From contig JALNWQ010000005.1 of NCBI GenBank assembly GCA_023230855.1, forward strand, positions 227,839 through 291,838: a DNA stretch of 64,000 nt, read 5' to 3'. The stretch is from Solirubrobacteraceae bacterium (GTDB taxonomy: Bacteria > Actinomycetota > Thermoleophilia > Solirubrobacterales > Solirubrobacteraceae). A program made the translations under genes and the position numbers. The notes beneath the pieces are model-generated. The model had not been told where the DNA came from, made no database searches, and saw nothing but the letters and a program-made list of their open reading frames with translations. Positions 55,601 to 62,127 of this stretch are shown one piece after another. The first letter of the stretch is position 1; every line of letters starts with the position of its first letter.

Positions 55601-57836
55601 CGGGATCGCTCGCCGACGTCAGCCAGTAGCCCGTCGGGGTCGGGGCCGCGACGTAGTCGACGTCGTCGGGCAGGAAGTCGGTGATGCGGGGCTCGCCGCC
55701 GAACACGCCTTCGGGGAACGTCGCGGTGATCCGCCAGCAGACGACGTCGCCGGGGCCGAACGTCGGGGTGGCGCCCGCCCAGCCGGTGGCGTCCTCGCAG
55801 CTCTCGGGGGTGCCGGCGGCCGTCGGCGCCGACACGGCCTTGGCGATCGACGGGACGGGGGCGCTCTGCCCGGCGGAGGACACGTCCTCGATCACCGTCG
55901 GCGGCGTGTCCGGGTCCTCGAGGACGTCGGCCCCGACGGTCCCGGCGATGTGGACGTCGTTGTCCCACGCGTCGCCGGTGCGGACGTTGCCGCCCGCCAC
56001 GCCCTCGTCGTCGTAGTACGTCTCGCGGGTGCGGGTGGAGAACTCGATCGTCGCGGTGTCGCTGCGCTCCAGCCCGGCCAGGCCGTCGACGGTGCTCTCG
56101 TCCCAGACCAGGGTCCAGGTGCCGTCGGCGTTCTGGGTGGTGCCGGCGGCGAACGGCGCGTCGTCGGTCGACCCGTCGGCGGTGATCGTCGGCGTGGGGT
56201 TGGCGCCACCGGGCGCGCAGTCGTCGTCGAGCGCGTCGGTCGTCGACCCGGGCACGTGACCGATCGGGCAGAGCGCGTTCGGGGCGCTGCCGGCGAGGGT
56301 GTCGGTGACGACGAGGTCGGTGGTCGCGTCGAAGTACTCGCCGGTGGCGATCTGGAGCGTCCACGTCGAGAGCCCCCCGACGAGGATGCCCTTCGGAGCG
56401 ACCGACTTGATGATCCGCAGGTCCTCGGCGGTGCGGACGAGGCTCGTGGCGTCCGTCACCGGCATGGCGTCGGTGCCGCCCCGCATGTAGTCGCCGGCGG
56501 CGTTGGCGTGGTTCTCGACCGACTGCTCGCCGCCGCGCTCGTCGGTGCGCGGCCCGGTGTTGTTGTCGAGGTTCGCGGCCTGCTCGCCCGACGCGGGCGT
56601 CGGGGCGCCGTCCCCGAACGCGACGTTCTCGCGCAACGGGATCGCGGCGACGTACCGGATGTCGATCTCCGCGCCGGACGCGAGCGTGCCGAGGTCGTCC
56701 CAGACGACGTGCGTGTAGACGCCGGCGGGCAGGCCCTGTGGGTTGCCGGCCTCGAGCTCGACGGTCTCGACGGAGTCGGGTTCGAGGCAGTCGGGGGCCG
56801 CCGGGGCGTTGCCGGGGTTGATCGGGCCCGCGCCCGGGTACTCCTCGGTCCCCGACAGGTGCGCGCCGCCGGTCGTGTTGTCGATCCACGGCGCGCCGGC
56901 CGCCGGGCAGCCGAGGAACTCGAGGTTCGCCGGCAGCCAGTCCTCGACCCGCAGGTCCTCGGTCCGCTGGTTGCCGTTGTTGCGGACCTTCAGCGTGTAG
57001 ACGGTCTGGTGGTCGTGCAGGCCGCGGAGCAGCTCGCCCTCGGGGCTCGGCTCGGACTTCGTGATCTCGATCGCGGTGATGTCGGTCGAGCCGCTCGCCG
57101 TCGACTGCCCCTGGTGCGCCGCGTCGTCGTCGCACGGCCCCGCGCCCGCGACGCGGGGTGCGTAGTCCCCGTCGGCGTCGAACTGCGGGACGCACCGCGG
57201 ACGGTCGTCCAGGAACGCGGTGCCGGTCATGGAGAACGTCGACCCGACGTCGCACCCGTTCGGCGCGGCATCGCCGGGGAACGACGGGCAGTCGCCCGCC
57301 ACCGCGTTGCCGTGCGCGACCTCGTAGGTCAACGCGTGGCTCGCCCCGGCGGTCAGGTCGGCGACGTTCTGCCACACCAGGACGGTCGTGCCGTCCGGCT
57401 GTGGGTACTGCTTGGGATCGGGGTTCGACGATCCCGAGACGTAGGAGAGCCCCTTCGGCAGGACCTCGCGGAAGCTCAGGTTGTACCCGTCGCCCGATGC
57501 GAGGGACGCCCGGAGCGTGATCGTCGCCCGATCGCCGAACAGCACGGTGGCGGGCTGGTCGCGCGTGAGCTGCACCTCCGGGGCCGCCGCGTGCGCGGTC
57601 GCGGCGCCGAGCGTGGCCAGCAGGACGGCCAGCAGGGTGACCACGACGCCGGACCGCCGGCGTGGGCGGCCGATCGCTCCGGTGGCCCCGGCTGATTGCG
57701 GGTGCCGCGACGGACGGGCGCCGGCTGCGATCCCCGCCCCGGAGCCGAGGTCGACCCGGGCCCCGCCGGTCGACGTCGACGCACGCTCCGCAACGGTAGT
57801 TGCCACCGAAACCATGCGTCCGAGGATACCCCGCAC
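49629..57836 (-). CDS. Large secreted DUF11-repeat surface protein
   Basis: The 2,735-residue protein has a long Arg/Gly/Ala n-region, a hydrophobic core (about 63-80) and an AHA-A cleavage site near 82, so it is probably exported. The mature part is a chain of Ig-like DUF11 / conserved-repeat domains. I count 17 landmarks of the form VxVxDxLPxG, about 110-220 residues apart. Examples are 'VTVTDQLPAGTTLV' and 'VRVCDRLPRGLSFV'. There is no LPXTG sorting signal and no C-terminal membrane helix; the end is Arg/Thr-rich. GTG 57836 is used; ATG 57815 is an alternative, and neither has a strong Shine-Dalgarno. DUF11 proteins form stalks, adhesins or wall-bound fibres. Here the downstream, overlapping L,D-transpeptidase hints at wall attachment. 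Confidence 0.92.
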   Translation of the reverse strand: MRGILGRMVSVATTVAERASTSTGGARVDLGSGAGIAAGARPSRHPQSAGATGAIGRPRRRSGVVVTLLAVLLATLGAATAHAAAPEVQLTRDQPATVLFGDRATITLRASLASGDGYNLSFREVLPKGLSYVSGSSNPDPKQYPQPDGTTVLVWQNVADLTAGASHALTYEVAHGNAVAGDCPSFPGDAAPNGCDVGSTFSMTGTAFLDDRPRCVPQFDADGDYAPRVAGAGPCDDDAAHQGQSTASGSTDITAIEITKSEPSPEGELLRGLHDHQTVYTLKVRNNGNQRTEDLRVEDWLPANLEFLGCPAAGAPWIDNTTGGAHLSGTEEYPGAGPINPGNAPAAPDCLEPDSVETVELEAGNPQGLPAGVYTHVVWDDLGTLASGAEIDIRYVAAIPLRENVAFGDGAPTPASGEQAANLDNNTGPRTDERGGEQSVENHANAAGDYMRGGTDAMPVTDATSLVRTAEDLRIIKSVAPKGILVGGLSTWTLQIATGEYFDATTDLVVTDTLAGSAPNALCPIGHVPGSTTDALDDDCAPGGANPTPTITADGSTDDAPFAAGTTQNADGTWTLVWDESTVDGLAGLERSDTATIEFSTRTRETYYDDEGVAGGNVRTGDAWDNDVHIAGTVGADVLEDPDTPPTVIEDVSSAGQSAPVPSIAKAVSAPTAAGTPESCEDATGWAGATPTFGPGDVVCWRITATFPEGVFGGEPRITDFLPDDVDYVAAPTPTGYWLTSASDPDIAVKTFDASDAANGVLEWRLGSDGDHDTPVATAGAKTFEVIVATRIPQTPSRRPTDLVANLAKLRTSNTAAQTFPTRSDVDFEWAAPVVTLDKAITAPTDVTELKAGDTVQYSVKIANTGNREAEGITVWDRMPATVGGQALVCANITAVSDGGACALDGDGRPRIVWSGLDLDPGETQDLTYTFTVPTGIAAGTTIPNDAGVVRYEAPDNTGGTPTEYVPEDNIDPSREAGENAPPARDDEEISTAGLTFAKARTTEVGDDHNAASNEATVGERIDYTITATIPKGATVPDGTTVSDVIAAPTQRLVVAPGTPAPTATVAGDALTAGANPLPGGDATWTITDPVDGGGGAVAIAFPDGYEADPAADAQVVITLSTIVTNVAGNARDGSLTNAAALTGATTDPSTSTTTTRVVEPNLAVGKSSNAPSRVRPGDTVTYTISVDNQTGTRVSTAHDVTVVDTVPVGITPVTPIPDGGVWDPTPGVRTITWSLGSKAPGGVPGAGRTTLTYDATVDDPAIGGATLENTVRVTQTSLDASHPDRRTHVTPPVSGERYDRSDDEIIRLSGASIDKAIAPTTRTIGEQATATLRVSLPAGLDFKDLLVDDLLPNGLELVGYRDADTTCVDADDDPCGAAVAATSLGSATGPPAGTTRIGWWIGDVAPAPKDRTLTLKYDVRVAAAYANAAPVASGALLTNTATVRSNITDEVTADPDDVGDLDPTEWDESDDDTADVRVVEPRLTLDKRVAGQTGDSDALTVQPGDGPLEFTLTVRNDRALADGGWDAHDITVTDVLPAGLTAPTSISHAGTYDADSRTITWKVPGPLAPEADVALTYRVALPASGALRNGDTFTNVADVPEYFGRPKDERDVEPHRTYDDVPEDEVTITVDTPRLQVVKEAVDAGPSEVNQPFRWRVTVTNVAAHARAEGVDVVDLLPPGWTYAGPTTVTGTGDLAAGAPAIAPAISPGGGVARDALRWTDVADLDPGETVVVTFDARPTSAAPAGTQTNDVTVTGDDTGGSPNDADDPYGDDDDAEIPLVKPDLTISKSPDSTTDAPHRVEAGTLAHYTISVTNSATVPARNVVVRDTLPDHLTYGAGSAIAAATGFTPANGWFTETDGAGPTLAWTIDAIPAGGTVTISLPAAVEIGLANGTRLTNVADVRSDEVPTPTDDEGTVTVGSAPDWSTASRKSATPPHDGAVQPTDDIDYGIHVENTGNEHATNVVVTDAIPAHTRYRGGTAAAALPTGVTVEYLVGATYRATEPDDPADVTGLRWTIPRVDVGQSRDVGFGVTVVRPTRDGTTITNVAHLTSDQTPGQTPIGPVDHHVGSAPELTIGKVVDHGDPSVVPDPLPTDVETTRDVPVDGPGIAYTLRVENTGDDVADDVQVRDLVPDRTTLRAIADPPTGVDVACSVTTGPAAVFAPCPTARDDLATIRELRWSAATLTVDHVLLLRFGVDADLPLPVGPDPVVNRATLSADGLPEIPSDPVTTNLLGDADLRLEKTGPARAPAGSIVTYGLRVTNAGPATATPVTVTDQLPAGTTLVDGGSAECRAAGAGVVECAAGALAPGAERTFSVRVRVPVALAGQRLVNRATATSPQVPTPPTHEVTTEVGPAADLSIQKSGPATAHSDAVTTWTLVVRNAGPSDATGVTVTDTLPEGVSLVSTSRDDCTVAGRTVTCAIGSLASGGSTQVLVHGRASASLVGQRIVNVAEVSGDQPDPGPDDNRSSTPSTVVQGAESAVDVRTTKALVSGDGTFGARSVYRITVTNHGTTTATGVKMVDTPSLKVAVHDVKSSQGRCTRRDGIVSCELGTLAPGARAVVDVTLEPRAIGTLVNAASTTGGQPLTPAAVAGARASVPTRITARRTTLRVRKTASRSRVSGGKRLRFTIRVTNGGRHAAANVRVCDRLPRGLSFVSAKGARWRRGQACWTIDRLAAGRSRTLRITVRASRVARDRKVVNRATAQATNARRATARRTVTVRGTRTTRAPGVTG

Positions 57837-57865
57837 CGCATCCGGGGAGCCGCCCGGCCCGCCAC

Positions 57866-57888
57866 GCCGCCCAGAGACCCTGGACGGC
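57866..57888 (-). terminator. Hairpin between sepF and the DUF11 gene
   Basis: A 9-bp stem with one G-U pair, GCCGCCCAG (57866-57874) and CTGGACGGC (57880-57888), closes a 5-base loop. It lies 36 bases past the sepF stop in an 88-bp gap. A TTGACG (57900-57895, leftward) just before it could be a -35 for the DUF11 gene, but no good -10 follows. The hairpin is a terminator candidate without a U-tract. Confidence 0.4.
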
Positions 57889-57924
57889 GGTCCTCGTCAA
57901 TGGTCGAAAGCGGCCATCTGACGC

Positions 57925-58476
57925 TCAGCTCTGGTTGAAGAAGCCCTTCTCGATGAGCTGCGCCCGCTCCTCGGCGGAGATCGACACGTTGGCGGGCGTG
58001 AGCATGAACACCTTGTCGGCGATCCGCTGCATGCCGCCGTCGAGGGCGTAGGTCAGGCCCGACGCGAAGTCGATGAGCCGCTTCGACAGGTCGTTGTCGG
58101 ACGTCTGCAGGTTGATGACGACCGGGATCGCGTCCTTGAACTTGTCGGCGATCTGCTGGGCGTCGTTGAACGACTTGGGCAGCACCAGGTGCACGCGCAC
58201 GTCACGTCCTCCTCCCCCACCGCCGGACCGCGTCGGGCTGGGACCGACCGATCGCAGGTGCGACCCGCCGCGGGGCTCGTCGTCGCTGAAGATGTCGTCG
58301 AAGTCCTCCCGGCGACGCCGGGCGGCACGACGCGGGGCCGGCGCCGGGGCGGGGGCGGGCTCGCGGGGACGGCGCTCCTCGTACTCCGGCTCGTCGTCGT
58401 AGTCGTCGTACCCGTCGCGCTCCTCGGCGAGGGCGAAGTACACGAGCACCTTGTGCCAAGCATCGCGGAAGGCCAT
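57925..58476 (-). CDS. sepF: Cell division protein SepF
   Basis: SepF is the membrane anchor of FtsZ in actinobacteria and other Gram-positives. The 183-residue product has an N-terminal amphipathic membrane-binding helix (MAFRDAWHKVLVYFALAEE), a disordered acidic then Ala-Pro/Arg linker, and the SepF core at about 91-165 (for example 'LVLPKSFNDAQQIADKFKD' and 'LIDFASGLTYALDGGMQRI'). It follows yggS by 40 bases. The order pgeF-yggS-sepF is the conserved downstream part of the ftsZ region; ftsZ itself is not in the window. Confidence 0.96.
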   Translation of the reverse strand: MAFRDAWHKVLVYFALAEERDGYDDYDDEPEYEERRPREPAPAPAPAPRRAARRRREDFDDIFSDDEPRGGSHLRSVGPSPTRSGGGGGGRDVRVHLVLPKSFNDAQQIADKFKDAIPVVINLQTSDNDLSKRLIDFASGLTYALDGGMQRIADKVFMLTPANVSISAEERAQLIEKGFFNQS

Positions 58477-58516
58477 GACTGAGCCGGGTTTCTCCCCCGC
58501 CGGCCCGTCTCCTTCC

Positions 58517-59191
58517 TCACCGCAGCAGAACGCTGCCGAGCCGCACGACGGTGGCGCCCTCCTCGACGGCCACCTCGTAGTCCTGGGTGGTGCCCATCGA
58601 GCACGCCGCGAGCCCGTGCTCGTCGGCCAGCGCGCGCAACGCCGCGAACCACCGTCGGCTGTGCTCGGGGTCCTCGGCGAACGGCGGCATCGTCATGAGC
58701 CCGGCCACCGGCGCCGGGCACCGCTCGACGAACGCCGCCAGCTCCGCCGGGGCGATGCCGCTCTTGGCGTCCTCGCCGCTGACGTTCACCTCGATCAGGA
58801 CGTCGAGGTCGGGGCGGGCGAGGTCGCGGTGGCGCTCCAGGCGCCCCAGGACGCTGTCGCTGCACACGGAGTGGATCCGCGACACGTACGGCAGGACGTC
58901 GGGCACCTTGCGCGACTGGAGGTGGCCGATGAACTCCCACCGCAGCCGGTCGGCGCCCGGCAGGGCGACCTTGTCCTGCAGCGCCTGGGCGCGGTTCTCC
59001 CCGGCCAGGGTCACGCCCGCGTCGGCGAGGAGCGGCACCTGGTCGGGGACGAGGTACTTCGTCGCGACGAGCACGTCGACGTCGGCGGGGTCGCGCCCCG
59101 CGCGGTCGCACGCGGCGGCGATCCGCTCGCGCACGCCCGCCAGCCGCTCGGCGACCTCCCCGGGGTCGATCCGCTCGATCAACGCAACCAC
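58517..59191 (-). CDS. YggS family pyridoxal phosphate homeostasis protein
   Basis: YggS (PLPBP) is a PLP-binding, non-enzymatic TIM-barrel protein that buffers pyridoxal phosphate. The 224-residue product has LVATKYLVPDQV with the PLP lysine, 'GENRAQALQDKVA', 'WEFIGHLQSRKV' and 'GLMTMPPFAEDPE'. The end, 'SMGTTQDYEVAVEEGATVVR', contains the conserved S-M-G-M/T-x-D-x-E motif, here with TTQ in place of the more common MSx. GTG 59191 has GGGAGG six bases upstream, inside the end of pgeF, giving a 13-base overlap. Confidence 0.94.
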   Translation of the reverse strand: MVALIERIDPGEVAERLAGVRERIAAACDRAGRDPADVDVLVATKYLVPDQVPLLADAGVTLAGENRAQALQDKVALPGADRLRWEFIGHLQSRKVPDVLPYVSRIHSVCSDSVLGRLERHRDLARPDLDVLIEVNVSGEDAKSGIAPAELAAFVERCPAPVAGLMTMPPFAEDPEHSRRWFAALRALADEHGLAACSMGTTQDYEVAVEEGATVVRLGSVLLR

Positions 59192-59946
59192 GCCACGCCT
59201 CCCTGTCGTCCGGTGATGCCGCCGTCCCGGCGGTGCGAGAACCATGCCGGGTCGCAGATCGTGCACGCCCCGGCCCGTCGTACGTCGTCGACCCCGGCCG
59301 CCCGCAGGCGCAGGGTCGCCGCCTCGGGCAGGTCGGCGTGGTCGCCGCGGCGGACGGTCCGCCCGAGGGGCGCGAGCGCCGCATGGACCTCCGGCCCGAC
59401 CTCGTAGCAACACGGTCCCGCGCCGGGACCGACGATCGCGGTGATCGGCCCTCTCCCGCCGACGTCGCGTAGCGCCACCACCCCGGCCTCGAGCACCCCG
59501 CCGACGAGGCCCCGCCATCCGGCGTGGACCATCGCGACGGCCCCGTCGGCGACGAGCGCCACCGGCAGGCAGTCGGCGCAGAGCACGACGCACGGCACGC
59601 CCCGCATCGCGGTGGCGACCCCGTCGCCGTCCCGCACCCGCTCGAGGTCCGCGCCGGGCAGGTCCCCGTCGTCGTGGACGGTCAGCACGTCGACGCCGTG
59701 CACCTGGTGGGCCTGGGCGATCCGGTCGGGGTCGACCCCGACCGTCGCCGCGACCCGCCGGCGGTTGGCCCGCACCGCGGCGGGGTCGTCATCCGTCCAG
59801 GTCCCGAGGTTGAGCGACGCGTACGGTCCGTCCGACGCCCCGCCCGCCCGGTTGGTGAACCACACCGACGCACCACCGATGTCGATCCGCAGGCCGTCGG
59901 CGGTGTCGACCAGCGCGTCGGAGGGCGTCGTACGCGGGACCGGCAC
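59179..59946 (-). CDS. pgeF: PgeF/YfiH family (laccase-domain) peptidoglycan editing or purine-nucleoside enzyme
   Basis: Proteins of this family have been described as copper oxidoreductases, as purine nucleoside phosphorylase/adenosine deaminase enzymes, and as PgeF, which edits L-Ser from peptidoglycan precursors. The 255 residues contain the zinc-site motifs 'AHQVHG', 'VLCADCLPVAL' with Cys, and 'AMVHAGWRGLVGGV' with His. 'GPGAGPCCYEVGPEV' follows. GTG 59946 is the first start after an upstream TACAAC box and has no Shine-Dalgarno, fitting a leaderless mRNA. It heads the pgeF-yggS-sepF operon and is transcribed away from the propeller gene at 60120. Confidence 0.92.
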   Translation of the reverse strand: MPVPRTTPSDALVDTADGLRIDIGGASVWFTNRAGGASDGPYASLNLGTWTDDDPAAVRANRRRVAATVGVDPDRIAQAHQVHGVDVLTVHDDGDLPGADLERVRDGDGVATAMRGVPCVVLCADCLPVALVADGAVAMVHAGWRGLVGGVLEAGVVALRDVGGRGPITAIVGPGAGPCCYEVGPEVHAALAPLGRTVRRGDHADLPEAATLRLRAAGVDDVRRAGACTICDPAWFSHRRDGGITGRQGGVAWLR

Positions 59947-59952
59947 CCGTCC

Positions 59953-59958
59953 GTTGTA
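59953..59958 (-). promoter_or_regulatory. Candidate -10 box of pgeF (leaderless)
   Basis: TACAAC, reading leftward, lies six bases upstream of GTG 59946. Such a box-to-start distance means the transcript would begin at or next to the start codon. The last base is C, not the usual T, and no -35 is visible. Confidence 0.3.
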
Positions 59959-60106
59959 CCAGCCGCGCTCCGGCGGGCCGCCGGCGACGCCCCACCACGG
60001 TCCACCCCGACACCGGCGCCGCCGGCCCGCCCCGACGCCGGCCTCCCGCCACGGCCGCGACCTGCCCCGACCGTCCGTGCCGGTCGTCGCCTGCCCGCCC
60101 GGTCCG

Positions 60107-60112
60107 TACCCT
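60107..60112 (+). promoter_or_regulatory. Candidate -10 box of the propeller gene (leaderless)
   Basis: TACCCT lies seven bases before ATG 60120, the classic TANNNT spacing for leaderless transcripts in actinobacteria. No Shine-Dalgarno precedes the ATG. The rest of the 173-bp divergent gap (59947-60119) is GC-rich and shows no other clear signal. Confidence 0.4.
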
Positions 60113-60119
60113 GGACCGG

Positions 60120-61466
60120 ATGGTCGGTCCGTCCCCCGACGCCTCGCGACGCCCCTGGGGCTGCCTCGGCTGCGCCGGGGTCGTCGTCGTGGCGTTCCTG
60201 GCGCTCGTGGGCCTGTCGGCCTGGGATCGGTGGCGGGGCCCGTCGGAGATCGTCGACGACACGGTGGAGTTCGCCGCCGACGAGGACCCGACGCGCGCGC
60301 CCGCCGGCGGCCGCCGCGGCAAGGGATCCGACACGTACGACGACGGCGCCGACTGGCCGCTGTACGGGCGCAACCAGCAGCGCACGCGGTACATGCCGTT
60401 CACCGGTCGGACGTCGATCCGCCCGCCGTTCCGGGAGCGCTGGGGAATGACGAGCAGCGTCCTGCTGGAGTTCCCGCCGATCCTCTGCGGCCGTCGCCTG
60501 TACGTGCTGCGCAACGACGCGCGGCTCGTCGCGTTCCACCGTCGCTCGGGGCGCAAGGCGTGGACCCGCCGCGTCGGCCGGCTCGCCGCGTCGTCCCCCG
60601 CGTGCGCGAAGGGCCGGCTGTTCGTGACGATCCTGGAGCGTGGCCGCGGCACCAAGGGCCTCGTCGCGGCGTACTCGACCGGCGGCCGGCGGCTGTGGCA
60701 GCGTCGCCTGGCGAGCCGCACCGAGTCGTCGCCGCTGCTGGCGGGCGACAAGCTCATCTTCGGGACCGAGGGCGGCGACGTGCTGGCGATGAGCCCCCGC
60801 ACCGGCCGCGTGCTGTGGCGCTACCGGGCCGGCGCCCCGGTGAAGGCGGCCGTGGCGCGGCGCGACGGGCTGCTCTACGTCGGCGACTACGACGGCCGGA
60901 TGCACGCGTTCACGCTGAGCAAGGGCAGGCGGCGGTGGGTGACGAACCTCGGCGCGGGCCGCCTGTACAGCACCCCCGCGGTCGCGTACGGGCGCGTGTA
61001 CGTCGGCGGGGTCGGCGGCGCGGTCGTCGCGGTCGGCGCGCGGTCGGGACGGGTGGCGTGGCGTCGGCGCGCCGACGGGTACGTGTACTCCGCCCCCGCG
61101 GTCGCCCCGGTCGCCGGTCGTGGCCCGACGGTGTTCATCGGGTCCTACGGCGGCAAGCTCTACGCCCTGGACGCCCGCACCGGTCGTCCGCGGTGGATCC
61201 GCGACGTGGGCGGCCGCATCTCGGGCGGGGTGACGGTGATCGGCGATCTCGTGATGTACGCCAACCGTGGCCAGAAGACGGTCGGCATCCGCCACGCTCG
61301 CGACGGTCGCCGGATCTACGGGTTCCGCAGCGGCGGCTACGACCCGGGCATCTCCGACGGCCGCCGCCTGTACCTCGTGAGCTTCACGAGCGTCTACCAC
61401 CTGACGCCCCGCGCCCAGGCCCGGCGCGACGACCGGTCGCTCCGACAGGCCCGCAGGCGGCGGTAG
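60120..61466 (+). CDS. Membrane-anchored PQQ-like beta-propeller protein
   Basis: The 448-residue protein has one N-terminal membrane helix (about 18-34), an acidic linker, and a beta-propeller of about seven blades. Each blade ends in a PQQ-type strand of the form LxAxxxxTGxxxW, seen at about 136-148, 181-193, 221-233, 261-273, 302-314 and 347-359 ('LYALDARTGRPRW'), with a degenerate seventh near 387-401. No dehydrogenase residues are visible, so it is more BamB-like or a surface scaffold than an enzyme. A very basic tail (RRDDRSLRQARRRR) ends the protein. It is the first gene of a plus-strand pair. Confidence 0.9.
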   Translation: MVGPSPDASRRPWGCLGCAGVVVVAFLALVGLSAWDRWRGPSEIVDDTVEFAADEDPTRAPAGGRRGKGSDTYDDGADWPLYGRNQQRTRYMPFTGRTSIRPPFRERWGMTSSVLLEFPPILCGRRLYVLRNDARLVAFHRRSGRKAWTRRVGRLAASSPACAKGRLFVTILERGRGTKGLVAAYSTGGRRLWQRRLASRTESSPLLAGDKLIFGTEGGDVLAMSPRTGRVLWRYRAGAPVKAAVARRDGLLYVGDYDGRMHAFTLSKGRRRWVTNLGAGRLYSTPAVAYGRVYVGGVGGAVVAVGARSGRVAWRRRADGYVYSAPAVAPVAGRGPTVFIGSYGGKLYALDARTGRPRWIRDVGGRISGGVTVIGDLVMYANRGQKTVGIRHARDGRRIYGFRSGGYDPGISDGRRLYLVSFTSVYHLTPRAQARRDDRSLRQARRRR

Positions 61467-61467
61467 C

Positions 61468-61689
61468 GTGGCGGGCGTGCGCTCCTCGCTCCGATCGATC
61501 CCGCCCCGCCTGCGGGTGCCGCTGGCGATCCTGGCCGTCGTCGAGGTCGCCCTGCTGGTTGCCGCCAACCGCGACATCTCCCGCCGCACGCCGCAGCAGC
61601 TCAACGGCACTCGCGGCGCCTGGCGCCTGGCGACGCTCGCCAGCTTCGTCGGACCGCTGGCCTACTTCCGGTTCGGCCGGCGGCGCTGA
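61468..61689 (+). CDS. Small membrane protein resembling a PLDc_N domain
   Basis: The 73-residue protein has a hydrophobic helix at about 18-33, a polar loop ('NRDISRRTPQQLNGTRGAW'), and a second helix ending 'FVGPLAYFRFGRR'. This is the pattern of the stand-alone PLDc_N family of small two-helix membrane proteins of unknown role. GTG 61468 starts one base after the propeller stop; GTG 61477 is an alternative. The tight spacing points to co-translation with the propeller gene. Confidence 0.75.
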   Translation: MAGVRSSLRSIPPRLRVPLAILAVVEVALLVAANRDISRRTPQQLNGTRGAWRLATLASFVGPLAYFRFGRRR

Positions 61690-61784
61690 GCGTCGGCACC
61701 GTCAGACGCTCCGGTGCCCGTCCGATCGGCCGGTTCTGGTCGACCTCCGCGAGGAGATGGGGCCGCGGTGCTACCGTCATGTTC

Positions 61785-61811
61785 GTACACAAGTGTGTAC
61801 CTACGTACACA
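61785..61811. promoter_or_regulatory. Inverted-repeat operator upstream of the antitoxin
   Basis: GTACACA-AG-TGTGTAC (61785-61800) is a perfect 7-bp inverted repeat with a 2-base spacer. A third half-site, GTACACA, follows at 61805-61811, exactly 20 bp (two helical turns) after the first. Phd/YefM antitoxins autoregulate through palindromes built on GTAC-centred half-sites, so this is the expected operator. It lies 26 bases before the proposed start codon of the antitoxin. Confidence 0.65.
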
Positions 61812-61825
61812 ACCGCGTATCTCAC

Positions 61826-61830
61826 GAGGG
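61826..61830 (+). promoter_or_regulatory. Ribosome binding site of the antitoxin, aligned to an ACG start
   Basis: GAGGG ends six bases before ACG 61837. No ATG, GTG or TTG in frame lies within reach of this site. The next upstream in-frame start is GTG 61795, inside the operator. Confidence 0.5.
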
Positions 61831-61836
61831 CGGGCC

Positions 61837-62106
61837 ACGAGCACGATCGGGGTTCGGGAGCTCGCACGCAACGCGAGCGCCATCATCAGCGGCATCGAGG
61901 AGACCAAGGAGCCGGCGCTCATCACGCGTCGGGGGCGGCCGGTGGCCTACGTGCTGCCCGTGGACTCCGAGCAGTTCGAGGACTTCGTCCTCGCGCACGC
62001 CCCGACGTTCGTCGAGGGGATGGCCAGGGCCGATGCGGAGCTCGCCGCAGGCAAGACCGTCTCGCTGGACGGGGCGCGCCAGCTGCTCGGCGAGGACGCG
62101 CCCTGA
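61837..62106 (+). CDS. Phd/YefM-type antitoxin (apparent ACG start)
   Basis: The antitoxin neutralises the adjacent RelE-type toxin and represses its own operon. The 89-residue protein has the family N-terminus STIGVRELARNASAIISGI and the strand 'EPALITRRGRPVAYVLPV' of the Phd/YefM DNA-binding fold. An acidic C-terminal helix region for toxin binding follows. In relatives the residue before STIGVREL is the initiator Met; here that codon is ACG, with a well-placed GAGGG upstream. Either ACG is used, or translation starts at GTG 61795 or GTG 61768 and adds an Arg-rich tail that would cross the operator. The toxin follows after 21 bases. Confidence 0.8.
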   Translation, partial: TSTIGVRELARNASAIISGIEETKEPALITRRGRPVAYVLPVDSEQFEDFVLAHAPTFVEGMARADAELAAGKTVSLDGARQLLGEDAP

Positions 62107-62127
62107 GCGCACCACCGTCGGCACGGG

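Noticed and set aside
49353..57695. A plus-strand open frame of 2,780 codons
   Set aside because: It is antisense to the DUF11 protein, with shadow composition and no motif.
61714..61836. Starting the antitoxin at GTG 61714
   Set aside because: The added 41 residues would be coded across the operator and show no conserved sequence. Family N-termini begin at STIGVREL.
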